This document shows, piece after piece, positions 10,860 to 22,364 of a stretch of DNA of 64,000 nt (the first letter of the stretch is position 1; the number at the start of each line of letters is the position of its first letter). This DNA comes from Saccopteryx bilineata (taxonomy: Eukaryota > Chordata > Mammalia > Chiroptera > Emballonuridae), in the NCBI RefSeq assembly GCF_036850765.1, contig NC_089494.1:56127809-56191808 (forward strand). The letters are read 5' to 3'. A model generated the notes under the pieces. That model was given only the letters and a program-made list of their open reading frames with translations. It did not search any database and was not told the DNA's origin. Position numbers and translations under genes: made by a program.

Positions 10860-11722
10860 AAAAAAAGTGAATAAAAAGATAATCCCAACACACTGAGACC
10901 AGACATTGAGGCAGAGGTGACTGTCCAGTCACAGGATAAAGCATTTCTTTGTGAAAATGCAGAGCACATTTCTATTTGTTTTACTTACAAATTCCCTGGA
11001 GAGTGGCTAGGTAGGGTAGGGAAGAAACTGGTCTCTAAAGAAATCTCTGGAAACAAAATTAGGCAGGGCATGTAAGCTACCTTTGCTCATGCTCAGACTG
11101 AAATGCCCAGGGAGCAGAATGGGGGAGAAGGCATTATAGGAGCCAGAGTGAGGTGGAAATGAAAGTGGTGATTTGGTGGGCATAGGCCATCTTGCAGCAG
11201 GCTTCCGAACTATAGTAAGCAACTACTAGGGCAAGAGTCTTAAACAAAACAATGGGGATGACTTCAAGTTTTTGTAACAGCAACAGGTTTCTTCAGTATC
11301 ATCTACCTTTTACATAGGGTTTGACAGTCCATGTTTCTCATTCCTATAGTGGTCTTTCATCCCCATTTAAAAGCCCTGAGACCTGGTAGAGCATGGCTGG
11401 TATATTCACTCAAACCAATGTATTCTGTGGCCTCAACCATCTTCTAATTTAGCATCACAAGTAACTTCTAGATTTTAGTTAACCAAAGTTTCATCATGAT
11501 TTTCTTATAAAATACACCCATGATTGGCATGCTTACTTTCCCCACTCTCCTTAGCATTCTTATTATTGTTTGTAAATGCATTTCTTTTAGAAAATATGAA
11601 GAGATCTGTCACATTTTTTCTATAAAAGTGTCACTTGTATTTAAAAAACTTACACTTTATACCCTGCTATCTTGATAAAGAAAATACCCACTGTACATAG
11701 AACCCCTCTGATTAAGATTTAG
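10860..11722. other. Gene-less AT-rich DNA
   Basis: I see no supported gene, RNA or transposon. An open frame at 11007-11222 (-) is short, has no homolog I recognise and no splice context. Confidence 0.55.
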
Positions 11723-11737
11723 AAATCAGAAGGTGGG

Positions 11738-12103
11738 GCCCTGACCAGTTTGCTCAGTGGTAGAGCATTGGCCTGGCGTGCAGGAGTCCCGGGTTCAATT
11801 CCCGGCCAGGGCACACAGGAGAAGCGCCCATCTGCTTCTCCACCCTTCCCCCTCTCCTTCCTCTCTGTCTCTCTCTTCCCCTCCCACAGTCAAGGCTCAA
11901 TTGGAGCAAAGTTGGACTGGGCACTGAGGATGGCTCCATGGCCTCCACCTCAGGCACTAGAATGGCTCCGGCAGAAATAAAGCAATGTCCCAGGTGGGCA
12001 GAGCATCACCCCAGGTGGGCATGCTAGATGGATCTCGGTCAGGTGCAGGCGGGAGTCTGTCTGACTGCCTCCCAGCTTCTAACTTCGGGAAAATACAAAA
12101 AAA
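11738..12103 (+). mobile_element. SINE, type A (CCCTGGCC-headed), TSD intact
   Basis: A tRNA-derived head contains an A-box-like TTTGCTCAGTGGTAGAGC and the B-box-like GGTTCAATTCCCGG, followed by a long body and an A-tail. Perfect 15-bp TSD AAATCAGAAGGTGGG at 11723-11737 and 12104-12118. Transcribed by RNA polymerase III in its source copies and moved by L1 machinery. The open frames on both strands here are composition artefacts shared by every copy. Confidence 0.93.
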
Positions 12104-12118
12104 AAATCAGAAGGTGGG

Positions 12119-13180
12119 TATATCAATCAAAAAGTTTTTGACTCAATACAGAAGCTTTTCCCCCTTCATAATGAAGTCTTTTTCTAAGTTCTCTCATTTT
12201 ATTAAGTCAGAATTTAATAAAACGTCAGGGCATGCTGTGCCTGTCACTGTGGTCTGTATATCAAATGAAAGCCAGCATTAATCATCTGTCTTGATTTTGG
12301 AACTGATTAATCTGCCAAGAACAGTGCCCCAATGACACAAGTCCTTCATCCTGAGATCTTATGTAGTGTCATTTGTCTTTCCTTCTTTTACAGTAAACCT
12401 TAGAAAGTGTTAGTTACATAAAACCATTTAAAAGTAAGTCTATATTTTCCAATGGCCCAGGAGATGAAATTTAAGTTTTTAAAAAGATACTTTGCTTCTA
12501 TTTTCCTCAGGAATCTTTAAAATATAGTTTTCTGGGTCCACTAACTAGAGATAAACTTGAGTCTCTTTTCTAATTACATAAGGCACTTAATGGAGAATGA
12601 ACAAACCTTGATTCTCAGATTTGAGGTCCTCAATTTTTTAGTAATGAGTGGGTTTTTTGGGGGGAGGGGTTCTCCAAAATCTTGAAGTATAGGGACAAAG
12701 TGATGTTGATAATAAAGTCCTCAAGATAATAAAGTACTTAGGAGAAACTTTCTATGTTGTAGACCCTCAATAAATATTGTTTGATGAATCAGAGGAGTTG
12801 GGTACAGGGTATACTCTCCATCTTCACCCTTATCTCCAGAGAAAAGAGGATGGCAAAGAGGATGGGAAACACTCCAAGGTAAGGCCTCAATATATCCTGA
12901 TTGGAGCCATTGTGTTGCTATGTCAATACTGGGTTCTTCAAGAAAAGCTTTATTTCTGGGTAGCATGTGTCATCTTGTAATAGGATTTTCTCATTTGCAC
13001 CCTTTGTCTTGATTCCAAGTGCCATTAAATTAAACACTGAGTGGCGTGGCTTCAGAGAATATGAGTCAAATGTTGTTCATTACAAGATTAATACAGTTTT
13101 TAGGCTATACAGAGAATTAAGTCAATACCAGACAAACAGATCAGAGGTCTTCAACTAAGATTTTTAAGTTAAGGGCAATA
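12119..13180. other. Gene-less DNA, possible L2 trace
   Basis: Mostly unique sequence. 'agaccctcaataaatattgtttgatgaatc' at about 12760-12790 looks like an L2 or MIR end. No exon or RNA gene recognised. Confidence 0.5.
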
Positions 13181-13199
13181 TTTTAAAAACAATATGGAG

Positions 13200-13337
13200 T
13201 GCCTGCCCTGTGGTGGCCCAGTGGATAAAGCATCGACCTGGAAATGCTGAGGTTGCTGGTTCGAAACCCTGGGCTTGCCTGGTCAAGGCACATATGGGAG
13301 TTGATGCTTCCAGCTCCTCCCCCCTTCTCTCTCTCTG

Positions 13338-13376
<39 letters not shown>

Positions 13377-13428
13377 TCCTCTCTAAAAAATTGAATAAAT
13401 AAAAATAAATAAAAATTTTTAAAAAAAT
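13200..13428 (+). mobile_element. SINE, type C, inside old L1
   Basis: Head CCTGCCCTGTGGTGGC..., B-box-like GGTTCGAAACCC, a (CT)n body and an A-rich tail with ATAAATAAA units. Perfect 15-bp TSD AAAAACAATATGGAG at 13185-13199 and 13429-13443; the duplicated bases are L1 ORF2 sequence, so the SINE is younger than the L1. Confidence 0.95.
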
Positions 13429-13895
13429 AAAAACAATATGGAGATATTTCTCAAAAAATTAAAAATAGAAATACCATATGACCTAGCAATCCTACTTCTA
13501 AATATTTATTGAAGTAAAAAAGAAACATTAATTCAAAAATATATACATCCTATGTTCATTGCAGCATTATTTACAATAGCCAAGATATTGAAGCAACACA
13601 GGCATCCATCAATAGATAAATGGATAAGACAGGTATAATACACACACACCCTGAAATATTACTCAGCCATAAAAAAGAATGAAATATTGCCATTTGTAAA
13701 AATATGGATGGACCTAGAATATATTATGCTAAGTGAAATATGACAGACAAAGACTAATACCATATGATTTCACTTATATGTAGAACCTAAAAAACAATAC
13801 AAATGAATAAACAAACAAAACCCAGAAACAGACTCATAGATACAGAAAAAAAACTGATGGTTGTTGCCAGATGCGAGGGACGTAGAGGGTACAGG

Positions 13896-14557
13896 CAGAG
13901 GCGAATTTAACAGCGGGCACACCAGGTGTGCGCCCTGGGCCCCGACTTCCGAAGGGCCCCGCAAAATCCCAACTTTGGTTTCATATGTGCAATTTTAACA
14001 TTAATAGTACATAATATTTTTTATTTATTTAAAAATATGGTTAACATGCCCTGGCCGGTTGGCTCAGCGGTAGAGCGTCGGCCTAGCGTGCGGAGGACCC
14101 GGGTTCGATTCCCGGCCAGGGCACACAGGAGAAGCGCCCATTTGCTTCTCCACCCCTCCGCCGCGCTTTCCTCTCTGTCTCTCTCGTCCCCTCCCGCAGC
14201 CAAGGCTCCATTGGAGCAAAGATGGCCCGGGTGCTGGGGATGGCTCTGTGGCCTCTGCCCCAGGCGCTGGAGTGGCTCTGGTCGCAACATGGCAACGCCA
14301 AGGATGGGCAGAGCATCGCCCCCTGGTGGGCAGAGCTTCGCCCCTGGTGGGCGTGCCGGGTGGATCCCGGTCGGGCGCATGCGGGAGTCTGTCTGACTGT
14401 CTCTCCCTGTTTCCAGCTTCAGAAAAATGAAAAGAAAAGAAAATATATATATGGTTAACATGTATTTTTATTTTCCCTATCTCTCTCTCTCTCTTTTTTA
14501 AGGGACCCAATATTTTCTTTTGTGCCCAGGGCCTCAATTGAACTTAATCCACCTCTG
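13896..14557. mobile_element. hAT-type non-autonomous DNA transposon (family C), interrupted by a SINE
   Basis: Termini CAGAGGCGAATTTAA and TTAATCCACCTCTG are imperfect inverted repeats (CAGAGGYGRATTWA). The 8-bp flanks GGTACAGG (13888-13895) and GGTACAAG (14558-14565) match at 7 of 8 positions, the hAT TSD length. Without the internal SINE and its TSD the element is about 248 bp, too small to encode a transposase. It sits in the 3' UTR of an old L1. The GC-rich left third (GCGCCCTGGGCCCCGAC...) has no coding signature. Confidence 0.82.
14049..14447 (+). mobile_element. SINE, type A, inside the hAT element
   Basis: Little-diverged copy with the head CCCTGGCCGGTTGGCTCAGC, B-box-like GGTTCGATTCCCGG and the full body to an A-rich tail. 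TSD ATATGGTTAACATG at 14035-14048 and 14449-14462. It retains many CpGs (GGTCGGGCGCATGCGGG), a sign of recent insertion. Confidence 0.95.
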
Positions 14558-14801
14558 GGTACAAGTATAGGTGAAAAGGTGAAGAGACTAAGCTGTACAG
14601 GTTGCTAGTTATAGAATGTCACAGGGATGTAAAGTACAGCATAGGGAATATAGTCAACAATATTGTAATAAGTATGGTGACAGATGGTTACTAGACTTGA
14701 GATGATCACATTGTAGGGTATATAACTGTCTCATCACTGTGTTTTACATCTGAAACTAATACAACATAGTATGTTAACTACAGTTAAAAAGTAAGTATTT
14801 T

Positions 14802-15182
14802 GGCCCTGGCCGGTTGGCTCAGTGGTAGAGCATTGGCCTGGCATGCAGGAGTCCCGGGTTCAATTCCTGGCCAGGGCACACAGGAGAAGCGCCTATCTGC
14901 TTCTTCATCCCTCCCCCTCTCCTTCCTCTCTGTCTCTCTCTTCCCCTCCCACAGCCAGGGTTCCATTGGAGCAAAGTTGGCCCTGGCGCTGGGGGTGGCT
15001 CTATGGCCTCTGCCTCAGGTGCTAGAATGGCTCTGGTTGCAACAGAGCAACGCTCCAGATGGGCAGTGCATTGCTACCTGGTGGGCATGCCGGGTGGATC
15101 CCAGTCGGGTGCATGTGGGAGTCTGTCTGACTGCCTCCCCCTTTCCAACTTCAGAAAAATGCAAAAAAAAAAAAAAAAAAAA
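14802..15182 (+). mobile_element. SINE, type A
   Basis: Complete head, body and an A-run of about 20. The flanks (AGTAAGTATTTT before, AGTAAATTTTTT after) are an imperfect TSD. It lies only 12 bases beyond the end of the old L1 3' UTR, so probably landed in that element's tail. Confidence 0.93.
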
Positions 15183-15278
15183 GTAAATTTTTTAAAAATC
15201 CAATTCATGGATGGAAAAATTTGTATCTATTCCAGCAACCTGTGCAAAAAAAAATAAAAAAGGAGTGTTTGTCTAGAC

Positions 15279-15641
15279 CAGGGGTCCCCAAACTACGGCC
15301 CGCAGGCCACATGCGGCCCCCTGAGGCCATTTATCCGGCCCCGCTGCACTTCCAGAAGGGGCACCTCTTTCATTGGTGGTCAATGAAAGGAGCACATTGA
15401 CCATCTCATTAGCCAAAAGCAGGCCCATAGTTCCCATTGAAATACTGGTCAGTTTCTTGATTTAAATTTACTTGTTTTTTATTTTAAATATTGTATTTGT
15501 TCCTGTTTTGTTTTTTTACTTTAAAATAAGATGTGTGCAGTGTGCATAGGGATTTGTTCATAGTTTTTTTTATAGTCCAGCCCTCCAACGGTCTGAGGGA
15601 CAGTGAACTGGCCCCCTGTGTAAAAAGTTTGGGGACCCCTG
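15279..15641 (+). mobile_element. hAT non-autonomous transposon, family A, 363 bp
   Basis: Starts CAGGGGTCCCCAAACTACGG and ends TTTGGGGACCCCTG, giving 15-bp inverted termini (CAGGGGTCCCCAAAC) flanked by the perfect 8-bp TSD GTCTAGAC (15271-15278, 15642-15649). Internal GCGGCCCCCTGAGGCC near the left end is characteristic. It lacks any transposase frame and, compared with the related element at 30267-30760, lacks about 120 internal bases. Strand is arbitrary, set by the CGG-rich end. Confidence 0.95.
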
Positions 15642-15911
15642 GTCTAGACTGTAAGTGTACTATTTATTGAGATGACCAAGTATTAGAAGGACAAATTGAT
15701 CTCATTACACACCTGGGTTTCATTCTATCTTTTATTCGTCTCTTCATTTACTATTATGTTTAATGTTAGGTTCCATTATTAGCTTTGAAAGTGGGAAGAA
15801 GTATGGAAGATGCTTATAACATCTATAATGATGGAGAGAGAATGACTAATAATAACTGTGTATATGCCATCTGGCAGAAACACAGATCTGTGTTTTCTTT
15901 AAAAAGAAACA

Positions 15912-16269
15912 TTGGCCCTGGCTGGTGGCTCATTGGATAGAGTGTCAGCCCAGTATATGGACATCCTGGGTTGAATCCGCAGTCAAGGCACACAGGAAAA
16001 GTGACCATCTGCTTCTCTCTCCTTCCCTCTCCCCCTTCTCTCCCTCTTCCCCTCCCACAGGCAATAGCTCAGTTGGTTCGAGTATAGCTTCAGGCACTGA
16101 AGATAGCTCAATTGGTTTGACCATGTCAGCCTCAGGTGCTAAAAATAGCTTAGGGACTTGAGCATTGGCCCAAGATGGGGTTGCTGGGTGGATCCCAGTT
16201 GGGGTGCATGCAGGAGTCTATCTATCTCTCCTCCTCTCACCTAAACTAACTAACTAAATAAATAAATAA
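15912..16269 (+). mobile_element. SINE, type B (older CCCTGGC-headed)
   Basis: Head TGGCCCTGGCTGGTGGCTC, body with 'gcttctctctccttccctctcccc' style pyrimidine stretch and several 'tcagttggttcgagtat' repeats, then an AATAAATAAATAA tail. Short flanking AAACAT repeats (about 15906-15911 and 16268-16273). It shares its layout with copies at 44906 and 49080. Confidence 0.87.
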
Positions 16270-16273
16270 ACAT

Positions 16274-16663
16274 CCTACACTCAAAAATGGGAAGATTTAT
16301 AACACTCTACTAGAGTCAAGAGCCATTCTTAAGTGGCTCTTACTTAACAAGAAGCAGTCCTACCTGTTAGCAGCCAATTTTTGTGTAGAACTATAGTGGT
16401 AGGTACTGCTCATTTTCTCTTCTGATTGATTTTGAATTTAGAGGTCATGGTGCTCTTCTACATCAATGAAAATACTGGACTAATTTTTTCATGTCAGCTA
16501 TTAAAATTTTTCCCTCTTTAGGCGCCTAATATTGTAAATCCAGAATTAGGATATCCCGTGTTTCTTTTAAAATCTCATCATGGAATTTGAAAACTTAAAA
16601 AAAGATCCTCAAAACCCTAAACCCTAAGGTAAAGTAAATGAGAGAAATTAGGCATATTTTATA
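16274..16663. other. Gene-less DNA
   Basis: No feature recognised apart from a doubled 'aaaccctaa' (16612-16627), far too short to be called telomeric. Confidence 0.5.
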
Positions 16664-16678
16664 AAGTTATATAATTTT

Positions 16679-17050
16679 TTTTTTTTTTGTATTTTTCTGA
16701 AGCTAGAAACGGGGAGAGACAGTCAGACAGACTCCCACATGCGCCTGACCGGGATCCACCTGGCACGCCCACCAGGGGGCGACGCTCTGCCCACCAGGGG
16801 GCGATGCTCTGCCGCGACCCGAACCACTCTAGCGCCTGGGGCAGAGGCCAAGGAGCCATCCCCAGCGCCCAGGCCATCTTTGCTCCAATGGAGCCTTGGC
16901 TGCAGGAGGGGAAGAGAGAGACAGAGAGGAAGGAGAGGGGGAGGGGTGGAGAAGCAGATGGGCGCTTCTCCTGTGTGCCCTGGCTGGAATTGAACCCGGG
17001 ACTTCTGCACACCAGGCCGACGCTCTACCACTGAGCCAACCGGCCAGGGC
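16679..17050 (-). mobile_element. SINE, type A, minus, perfect TSD
   Basis: Inverted complete copy: T-rich tail at the left, head (GCCCTGGCCGG inverted) at 17040-17050. Perfect 15-bp TSD AAGTTATATAATTTT at 16664-16678 and 17051-17065. High CpG content suggests recent origin. Confidence 0.95.
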
Positions 17051-17065
17051 AAGTTATATAATTTT

Positions 17066-18907
17066 AATTCTTTACTACATAGTTATCTCTACATAATAAA
17101 AGAAAAAGACCATCTGCAGAACCAACAAGCCACTCATAAGGAGGGCTCTTTTTTCGAACATTATACAGTTAGTACCAATAATAAATTTACCAGACCTAAT
17201 TAATTTTATGGAAAAGAATTCCATTCGTGGCTTTATTAGTCAACCCACACTTCTCAAATTCAGAGGGGGTCCATAGGATGTCTACATAGAATAAAAGGCT
17301 CTGAGGATCTGTCCTTTGAGAAATCGCCAGAAAGTTCAATTTACTCCAGAATTAACATTATAGTTTTAATTGTAAATATTGGTATGTTGAGACCATCCCA
17401 AGGGCAATCTGGAGGACTCCATGGGCCACTGTCTTTGGAAAGCACAGTATGAGGAAATCTCTGATGAGAATGGAAAACAATAAAAAAGAATTATAAAATG
17501 CCTTCTGTTATGAGTGTTCATCAGTTTCAGCCACTACCAGAATAGCCAGGACCAGTCTTGTATGGATAGCACATTTGCTTAAGAAGATGTCCCTGTTTTG
17601 GACCTCAAATATTTACCGTTTAGCGCATGGAATCCATTTGGCTTCATTGAAATAAATTTAGTCATTTTTAAAGCCTCCTGATTTTGTATCTCTCTTTCTG
17701 TGAAAAATCAATAATAGAATTTAAAAGTACATTCCAGTTACTCAGTATATTAGCGATAGTTAACAGCAATTATCCCCTTGTACTATTTACCTCCAGCACT
17801 TACCCATAACAGGTAATTGACAAAATGGCAGATTCACATTCTGTTTGTCACCTGCAGGTGCCGTTTCTCTGCTCACATGGAAGCACATGAACTCTAGCGG
17901 TAGGTAGAATTCTCACTGAAATTAGGAGGTAACAACAGCAAAAATTGTGCATTCAGCCTTAACCTATTGGCTCTGTGTTCTCTTTAATTCTTTTCTAGGT
18001 TGTTCTTAATTTGGCAGACATCTGCTAACTATGTGTTCATTTGATGTATTCAGGATTGATTGGTAAAACTAAACTTATTTTGGTTCTTGGATTGTCTTGT
18101 TTTGCTCTCACTACAAAGAAAATATTAAAAAAACAAAACAAAACAAAAAACTAATACAACCTGTCTCCTTTAATAGAATCCATTTATCCTGTTTCTTCAG
18201 ATTTATTTTTTATTGTTTCAAGAACTTTTAACAACTGAGCATTAGAGGAAAAATGCTGACAATTTCAACTTTATTAGTTTCAAATGTTATTTTCTCAATT
18301 TCAAAAACATACAGAACTTATCTAGAAAAATATGATACAAGAAAGTTGTTACAGAATAATTAGAGATTTTAGAGGATAGCATAATAACCTATGCACTACA
18401 TTAAATTAATAAAAACTTATTCTACATAATATAGTTAATATAAACCATACAGTCTTTAGAAAATACAATGTGAGATTTTCTCGTGTCTATAGGCTTATCC
18501 TGACATTTCTCTGCTACACTGGGAATAATAGAACAGGCAGGTGCAACAGGATCCACACATTATTGCTGAAGAGAGTTGCTCCAGGCTGAGTAAGCAGAAT
18601 GACTTGAAAGATGGGACAACAACTTCTAAACTGATGGCAGACTATAAATATCTGGAAGCTACCACCAGAATTTTCAGCCTTGCAAGTACTTAGAAGAAAT
18701 GGAAGAAGTTCTCTTAAACAAAGATTGCTGCTTGGCTTTAAATCTGAACAGACAAGACAAACAAGTATGAGCCTATCAGTGAGTGACTAGAACATGGCCT
18801 TGAGAAGTTATCACTGTGTTTACAGAACAGAAAGGGGGATTGTTTTTATACTCGCCTTTTCAGCTGGCTGCACAGACCCTTTTGTTATTCAATTAACCGT
18901 GGTATGT
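17066..18907. other. Unique DNA, no gene recognised
   Basis: 1.8 kb without a recognisable exon, RNA gene or transposon. The ORF at 18794-18997 (+) is short and overlaps a DNA-transposon remnant. Some sub-segments (17760-17930) could be conserved non-coding sequence, but that needs alignment. Confidence 0.5.
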
Positions 18908-19085
18908 GAGCAGTGGCTTTCAAACATGTTGGACCACGTCACAAGAAGAAGTACAGTTTATATTCAGGCCCAACCTACACCTATACATATGAAGTAACTG
19001 AAATAAAAAAGCTTAATAAATTTATGCTTATTTCCTGATTTTAGTAATGACATGCATTCATTTTATTTTGTACTTTATGAACTAC
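18908..19085 (+). repeat. hAT-Charlie-type MITE fragment
   Basis: 'gagcagtggctttcaaacatgttggaccacgt' begins like the CAGTGGTTxTCAAAC end of old mammalian Charlie MITEs, followed by 'agtaactgaaataaaa' and 'aatgacatgcattcattt' in the order I remember for that family. The right terminal repeat is not recognisable. Confidence 0.5.
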
Positions 19086-19158
19086 TCTCTTCTGTTTATA
19101 TATAAAAAAAGCCTTAATAAATCTATCTATAAATTATAGATAATATCAAAGATATATA

Positions 19159-19540
19159 GCCTGACCAAGCAGTGGCACAGGGGATAGAATGTCAGCCTGG
19201 GACACTGAGGACCCAGGTTCAAAACCCCAAGATTGGTGGCTTGAGAACAGGCTCATCTAGCTTGATTATGGGATCACCAGTTTGAGCGTGGGGTCACAGA
19301 CATCACCTCATGGTTGCTGGCTTGAGCCCAAAGGTTGCTGGCTTAAAGCCCAAGGTTGTTGGCTTAGCAAGTGGTCACTGGCTCACCTGGAGCCCCTGGG
19401 TCAAGGCACTTATGAGAAAACAATCAATGAGTAACTATAGTAATACATGAAGAATCGATGCTTCTAATCTCCCTTCCTATCTATCTTTTTGCTCTCTCTC
19501 TCTCTCTCAAAACAAGAAAAAAAACCCAAAATTAAAATTT
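19159..19540 (+). mobile_element. SINE, type D (long CCTGACC-headed with internal repeats)
   Basis: Head GCCTGACCAAGCAGTGGCAC with B-box-like GGTTCAAAACCCC, then several imperfect copies of 'ggttgctggcttgagcccaa' (about 19310-19370), an unusual expanded body, then a (CT)n and A-rich end. The same layout occurs inverted at 38904, 43552 and 53828. TSD not found; the copy is divergent. Confidence 0.82.
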
Positions 19541-19984
19541 AACATGAATTTAAACAAATACTTACCTTACCAAAAATGCATTCAGTACCATCCTGGTGTA
19601 CTCCCCACTCACAGCAGTCTTGGGACCTCAAGCGCATAGATTAAGCATAACCTGGGTTCATAAAAACTATCATCACTGGTCCATTCAAGATGTGTTCGTC
19701 TATCTACCTACTTCTTAAGCTACCATATCCAAACTGGCATACAGATTTAATTTTGTACCAAATATAACAATATATAACGTTATTGTAATTAAGGCAACTT
19801 AAAACAATCCGTGGTTATGAAACTTTTTTAATTGGCCAGAACAGAACTGAGAATCTGAAACAGACACCTGTGCAACTGTTAGTATATGTCAGAGAGTTTA
19901 CAATAGTTCACTGGGGGAAAAAAAGACAATGGACCAATTGAGCTAGGAAAAACTATGGATCACTAACATAGACTACAGATGGAT

Positions 19985-20265
19985 AAACAATCTAAATATC
20001 AAAAACTAAACTTGAAAATGTTTAGAAGAAAATATAGATGAATATCTTTCTAACCTCAAAAGAGAGAAAAGTTTCTTAAATAAGATAAAGAAATATTTGT
20101 CATGAAGAAGACTGATAAATTTGACTACCCTAAAATTGAGAACTTGTGCTCTTCAGGTCATCTTTTAAAAGTGATAAAGACAAACTAAAAACTGGGGGAA
20201 AGTATTTGCAGAACAAAAAACTAACATAGAGCAGAATCAAAATTATGTAAAAATTCCCACAAATT
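19985..20265 (+). repeat. Old L1 (L1M) ORF2 fragment
   Basis: Sense-strand phrases follow the L1 ORF2 region upstream of the C-terminus: 'gaaaatgtttagaagaaaatatagatgaatatcttt', 'aagtttcttaaataagataaag', 'gataaatttgactaccctaaaattgagaacttgtgctcttca' and 'gggggaaagtatttgcag'. Many stops and indels show great age. Confidence 0.7.
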
Positions 20266-20269
20266 AAAA

Positions 20270-21335
20270 ATGATAAACACCCCTCTTCTGTTCTTACCAA
20301 CTTGCCCCTGTTCTCACTTTCCATTGACTCTGAGTCCTTCATCCATCCAACAACAAGTTAGACATTGTCTGAATGAGTCCTTCATTTCTATCTCTGTGCC
20401 ATTCCCCCCCCCCCCAGCTGGTATACTGTCACCACCACCTGGACTATTAACATCCTAAACATTTCCCTGAGCAAAGTCCATCACTCCGAAGAAGCTTTCC
20501 TGATTACTCCAACTCATCACTGCCTATTCCCTCAGCATTCATAGAGTCCATTTATACTTGATTCCTATCTTTACAGTTCTTTTTGAATTCGGAATTTTTT
20601 TTTAGATATCCCATCTACCCTGTACAAAACTAACACTTTAATTTTCACTAAATTTAAGAACTCTTGTATTCATTCCATTCTATTTTCATGGTCTTCCTTG
20701 TGCCTGGCTTTTCCATCCATGACTTGGCACAATGTTGTTCGTGGGAGGGGTACCTAGCAAGTGGCTGATTGATTGCAAACATAAAACTTTCACTCAATTT
20801 AATCATAAACCCTTAGAAAACGAACAAAATTAAGGTGAGTTTATCCAACGAGATAAAAAGACAGCAGTGTGCACAAATAAATGCCTAACAGAAATCTTAA
20901 GCCAGTTACAGAGACACATGGAAGAGATATAAAAATATCCATTTATGAAGAAATTGTGAAGGAGGAAGAAAGCAATATAAACAAGCCAAATTAAGGGAAA
21001 ATTACATATTAGAGTAGAGAAAGACAATAAGCAGTAAGTTGCATGAAACATTTCAAATGGTAGTAAAATGTTCAAGTAGGATGACAAAAAACAAATGACT
21101 GAACTAATTAGGACGATAAGCAAGAGATTGTTTAGAAGATAAAAATTCATATGTGTTTATATCTTTTACTTTAGAAGAAGCAGGTGGAGAACTACCTTTA
21201 TCAGACAACAATTTTCCTGGGACAACAGATGCAGGCAATTAAAAAAAAGTTACCTATAAACAAATTAGAGGAGGCAGCAGTTTTAAATGGTTGGTGTTTG
21301 TGATTTTTTTAAGAACGTAAGAAAATGATAAAGCA
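20270..21335. other. Gene-less DNA, possible L2 trace
   Basis: Pyrimidine-rich 20270-20600 resembles an L2 3' region in composition only. A run of twelve C lies at 20404-20415. No gene recognised; the minus-strand open frame 20830-21150 is AT-rich and featureless. Confidence 0.45.
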
Positions 21336-21352
21336 TTGATTTAGACATTTTT

Positions 21353-21402
21353 TAAAATATCTTTTTTTTTAAATTTTATTTTATTTTATTTATTCATTTT
21401 AG

Positions 21403-21447
<45 letters not shown>

Positions 21448-21581
21448 GAGAGAGAGACGGGGGAGGAGCTAGAAGCATCAACTCCCATATGTGCCTTGAC
21501 CAGGCAAGCCCAGGGTTTTGAACCGGTGACCTCAGCATTTCCAGGTCGATGCTTTATCCACTGCGCCACCACAGGCCAGGC
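21353..21581 (-). mobile_element. SINE, type C, minus, perfect TSD
   Basis: Inverted copy with a long (GA)n stretch (21407-21460) and inverted head at 21560-21581. Perfect 17-bp TSD TGATTTAGACATTTTTT at 21336-21352 and 21582-21598. Confidence 0.95.
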
Positions 21582-21934
21582 TGATTTAGACATTTTTTGA
21601 TGATACTCGGGTCATAAGAGTTTCAGCATGATTAGACTATAACAAGGTGGGAATTAGGCTATTAATTAAACATTACAGAGATTGAGAAATCAACAGTGTA
21701 TTTAGTGTGGGCATTTAAGAAGTTCCCATTTCTTTGATTGCTTAAAAATACTTGAATACAGGTGATTATTTGCAAATTGTAATGTCATTAAAACATTACC
21801 TTCTAGTAGTGAAATCTGATAAAAAGAGAGTTCATCTGCTCTTCAGCTTGGAGCTGTTGAGTTACTTGGGCACCAAAAGTTCCTAATTTTAAAGCTGGTT
21901 CACATACCAGAAGACTGTGTTTTGTTGTACGTAA

Positions 21935-22078
21935 TTTTATTGTGCTCTACGGGTTGTGCATTTTTATATAACTTGACCCTCTATTAGCAAAAAGATTGCA
22001 ACTCATTTCATTGCAATACTCACTTTATTATGGTGGTCTGGACCAAACCTGCAATATCTCCAAGCTGTGCCTGCATAA
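21935..22078. repeat. TcMar-Tigger-like DNA transposon end
   Basis: 'ttattatggtggtctggaccaaacctgcaatatctccaagctgtgcctg' at about 22028-22078 matches, from memory, the inverted CAGGCATACCTCGGAGATATTG terminus of Tigger-like elements, and 'ttattgtgctctacgggttgtgcatttt' at 21940 fits their interior. Ancient and truncated. Confidence 0.5.
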
Positions 22079-22364
22079 AGGACTTTCATGACAGGAATCC
22101 TAAGGACAGCTTTTCAGTACAACCACGTACCATTTTCCCCATCCTGGTGCATAAAGTTGACGTGGATTTTGTGTTGAAACCTAGATAGCAACAATTACTG
22201 GGTAGTAAGTAATTCCCTTCCTAGTGCTGCATGAAGTGCTGTCAGATGAGGTCAGAGAAAGAAAACTGTTTTCAAATATTCTGCATTCTGTATACATGCA
22301 GTTGATGAATACAGACTCATCCAGTCATTCATTCAGCCATGGAACACATACATACGAGATCAAG

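Larger units (their letters stand above)
13181..14790 (+). mobile_element. Old L1 (L1MA/MB-like) 3' end, split by two later insertions
   Basis: Three blocks belong to one L1: 13181-13199, 13429-13887 and 14566-14790. The first two read as the end of ORF2 ('aacaatatggagatatttctcaa', 'ccatatgacctagcaatccta', 'tggatggacctagaatatattatg'); the last reads as the 3' UTR ('ggtgacagatggttactagacttg', 'acatctgaaactaatacaac'). A type C SINE and a hAT transposon, the latter carrying a type A SINE, interrupt it. The sequence differs clearly from the young L1s at 1 and 3725. Confidence 0.85.

Noticed and set aside
14049..14120. tRNA gene at SINE heads
   Set aside because: A- and B-box-like sequences and clover-like head exist in many copies, but each is followed by the SINE body and A-tail and flanked by a TSD; no acceptor-stem pairing is kept.
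13926..14537. Frames of 140-157 codons around a SINE
   Set aside because: The same peptide strings recur in every type A SINE (11750, 14800, 16659, 25008, 32154, 49514), so they are translated SINE, not genes.
16612..16627. Telomere-like 'aaaccctaaaccctaa'
   Set aside because: Two plus units only and not the mammalian TTAGGG repeat.
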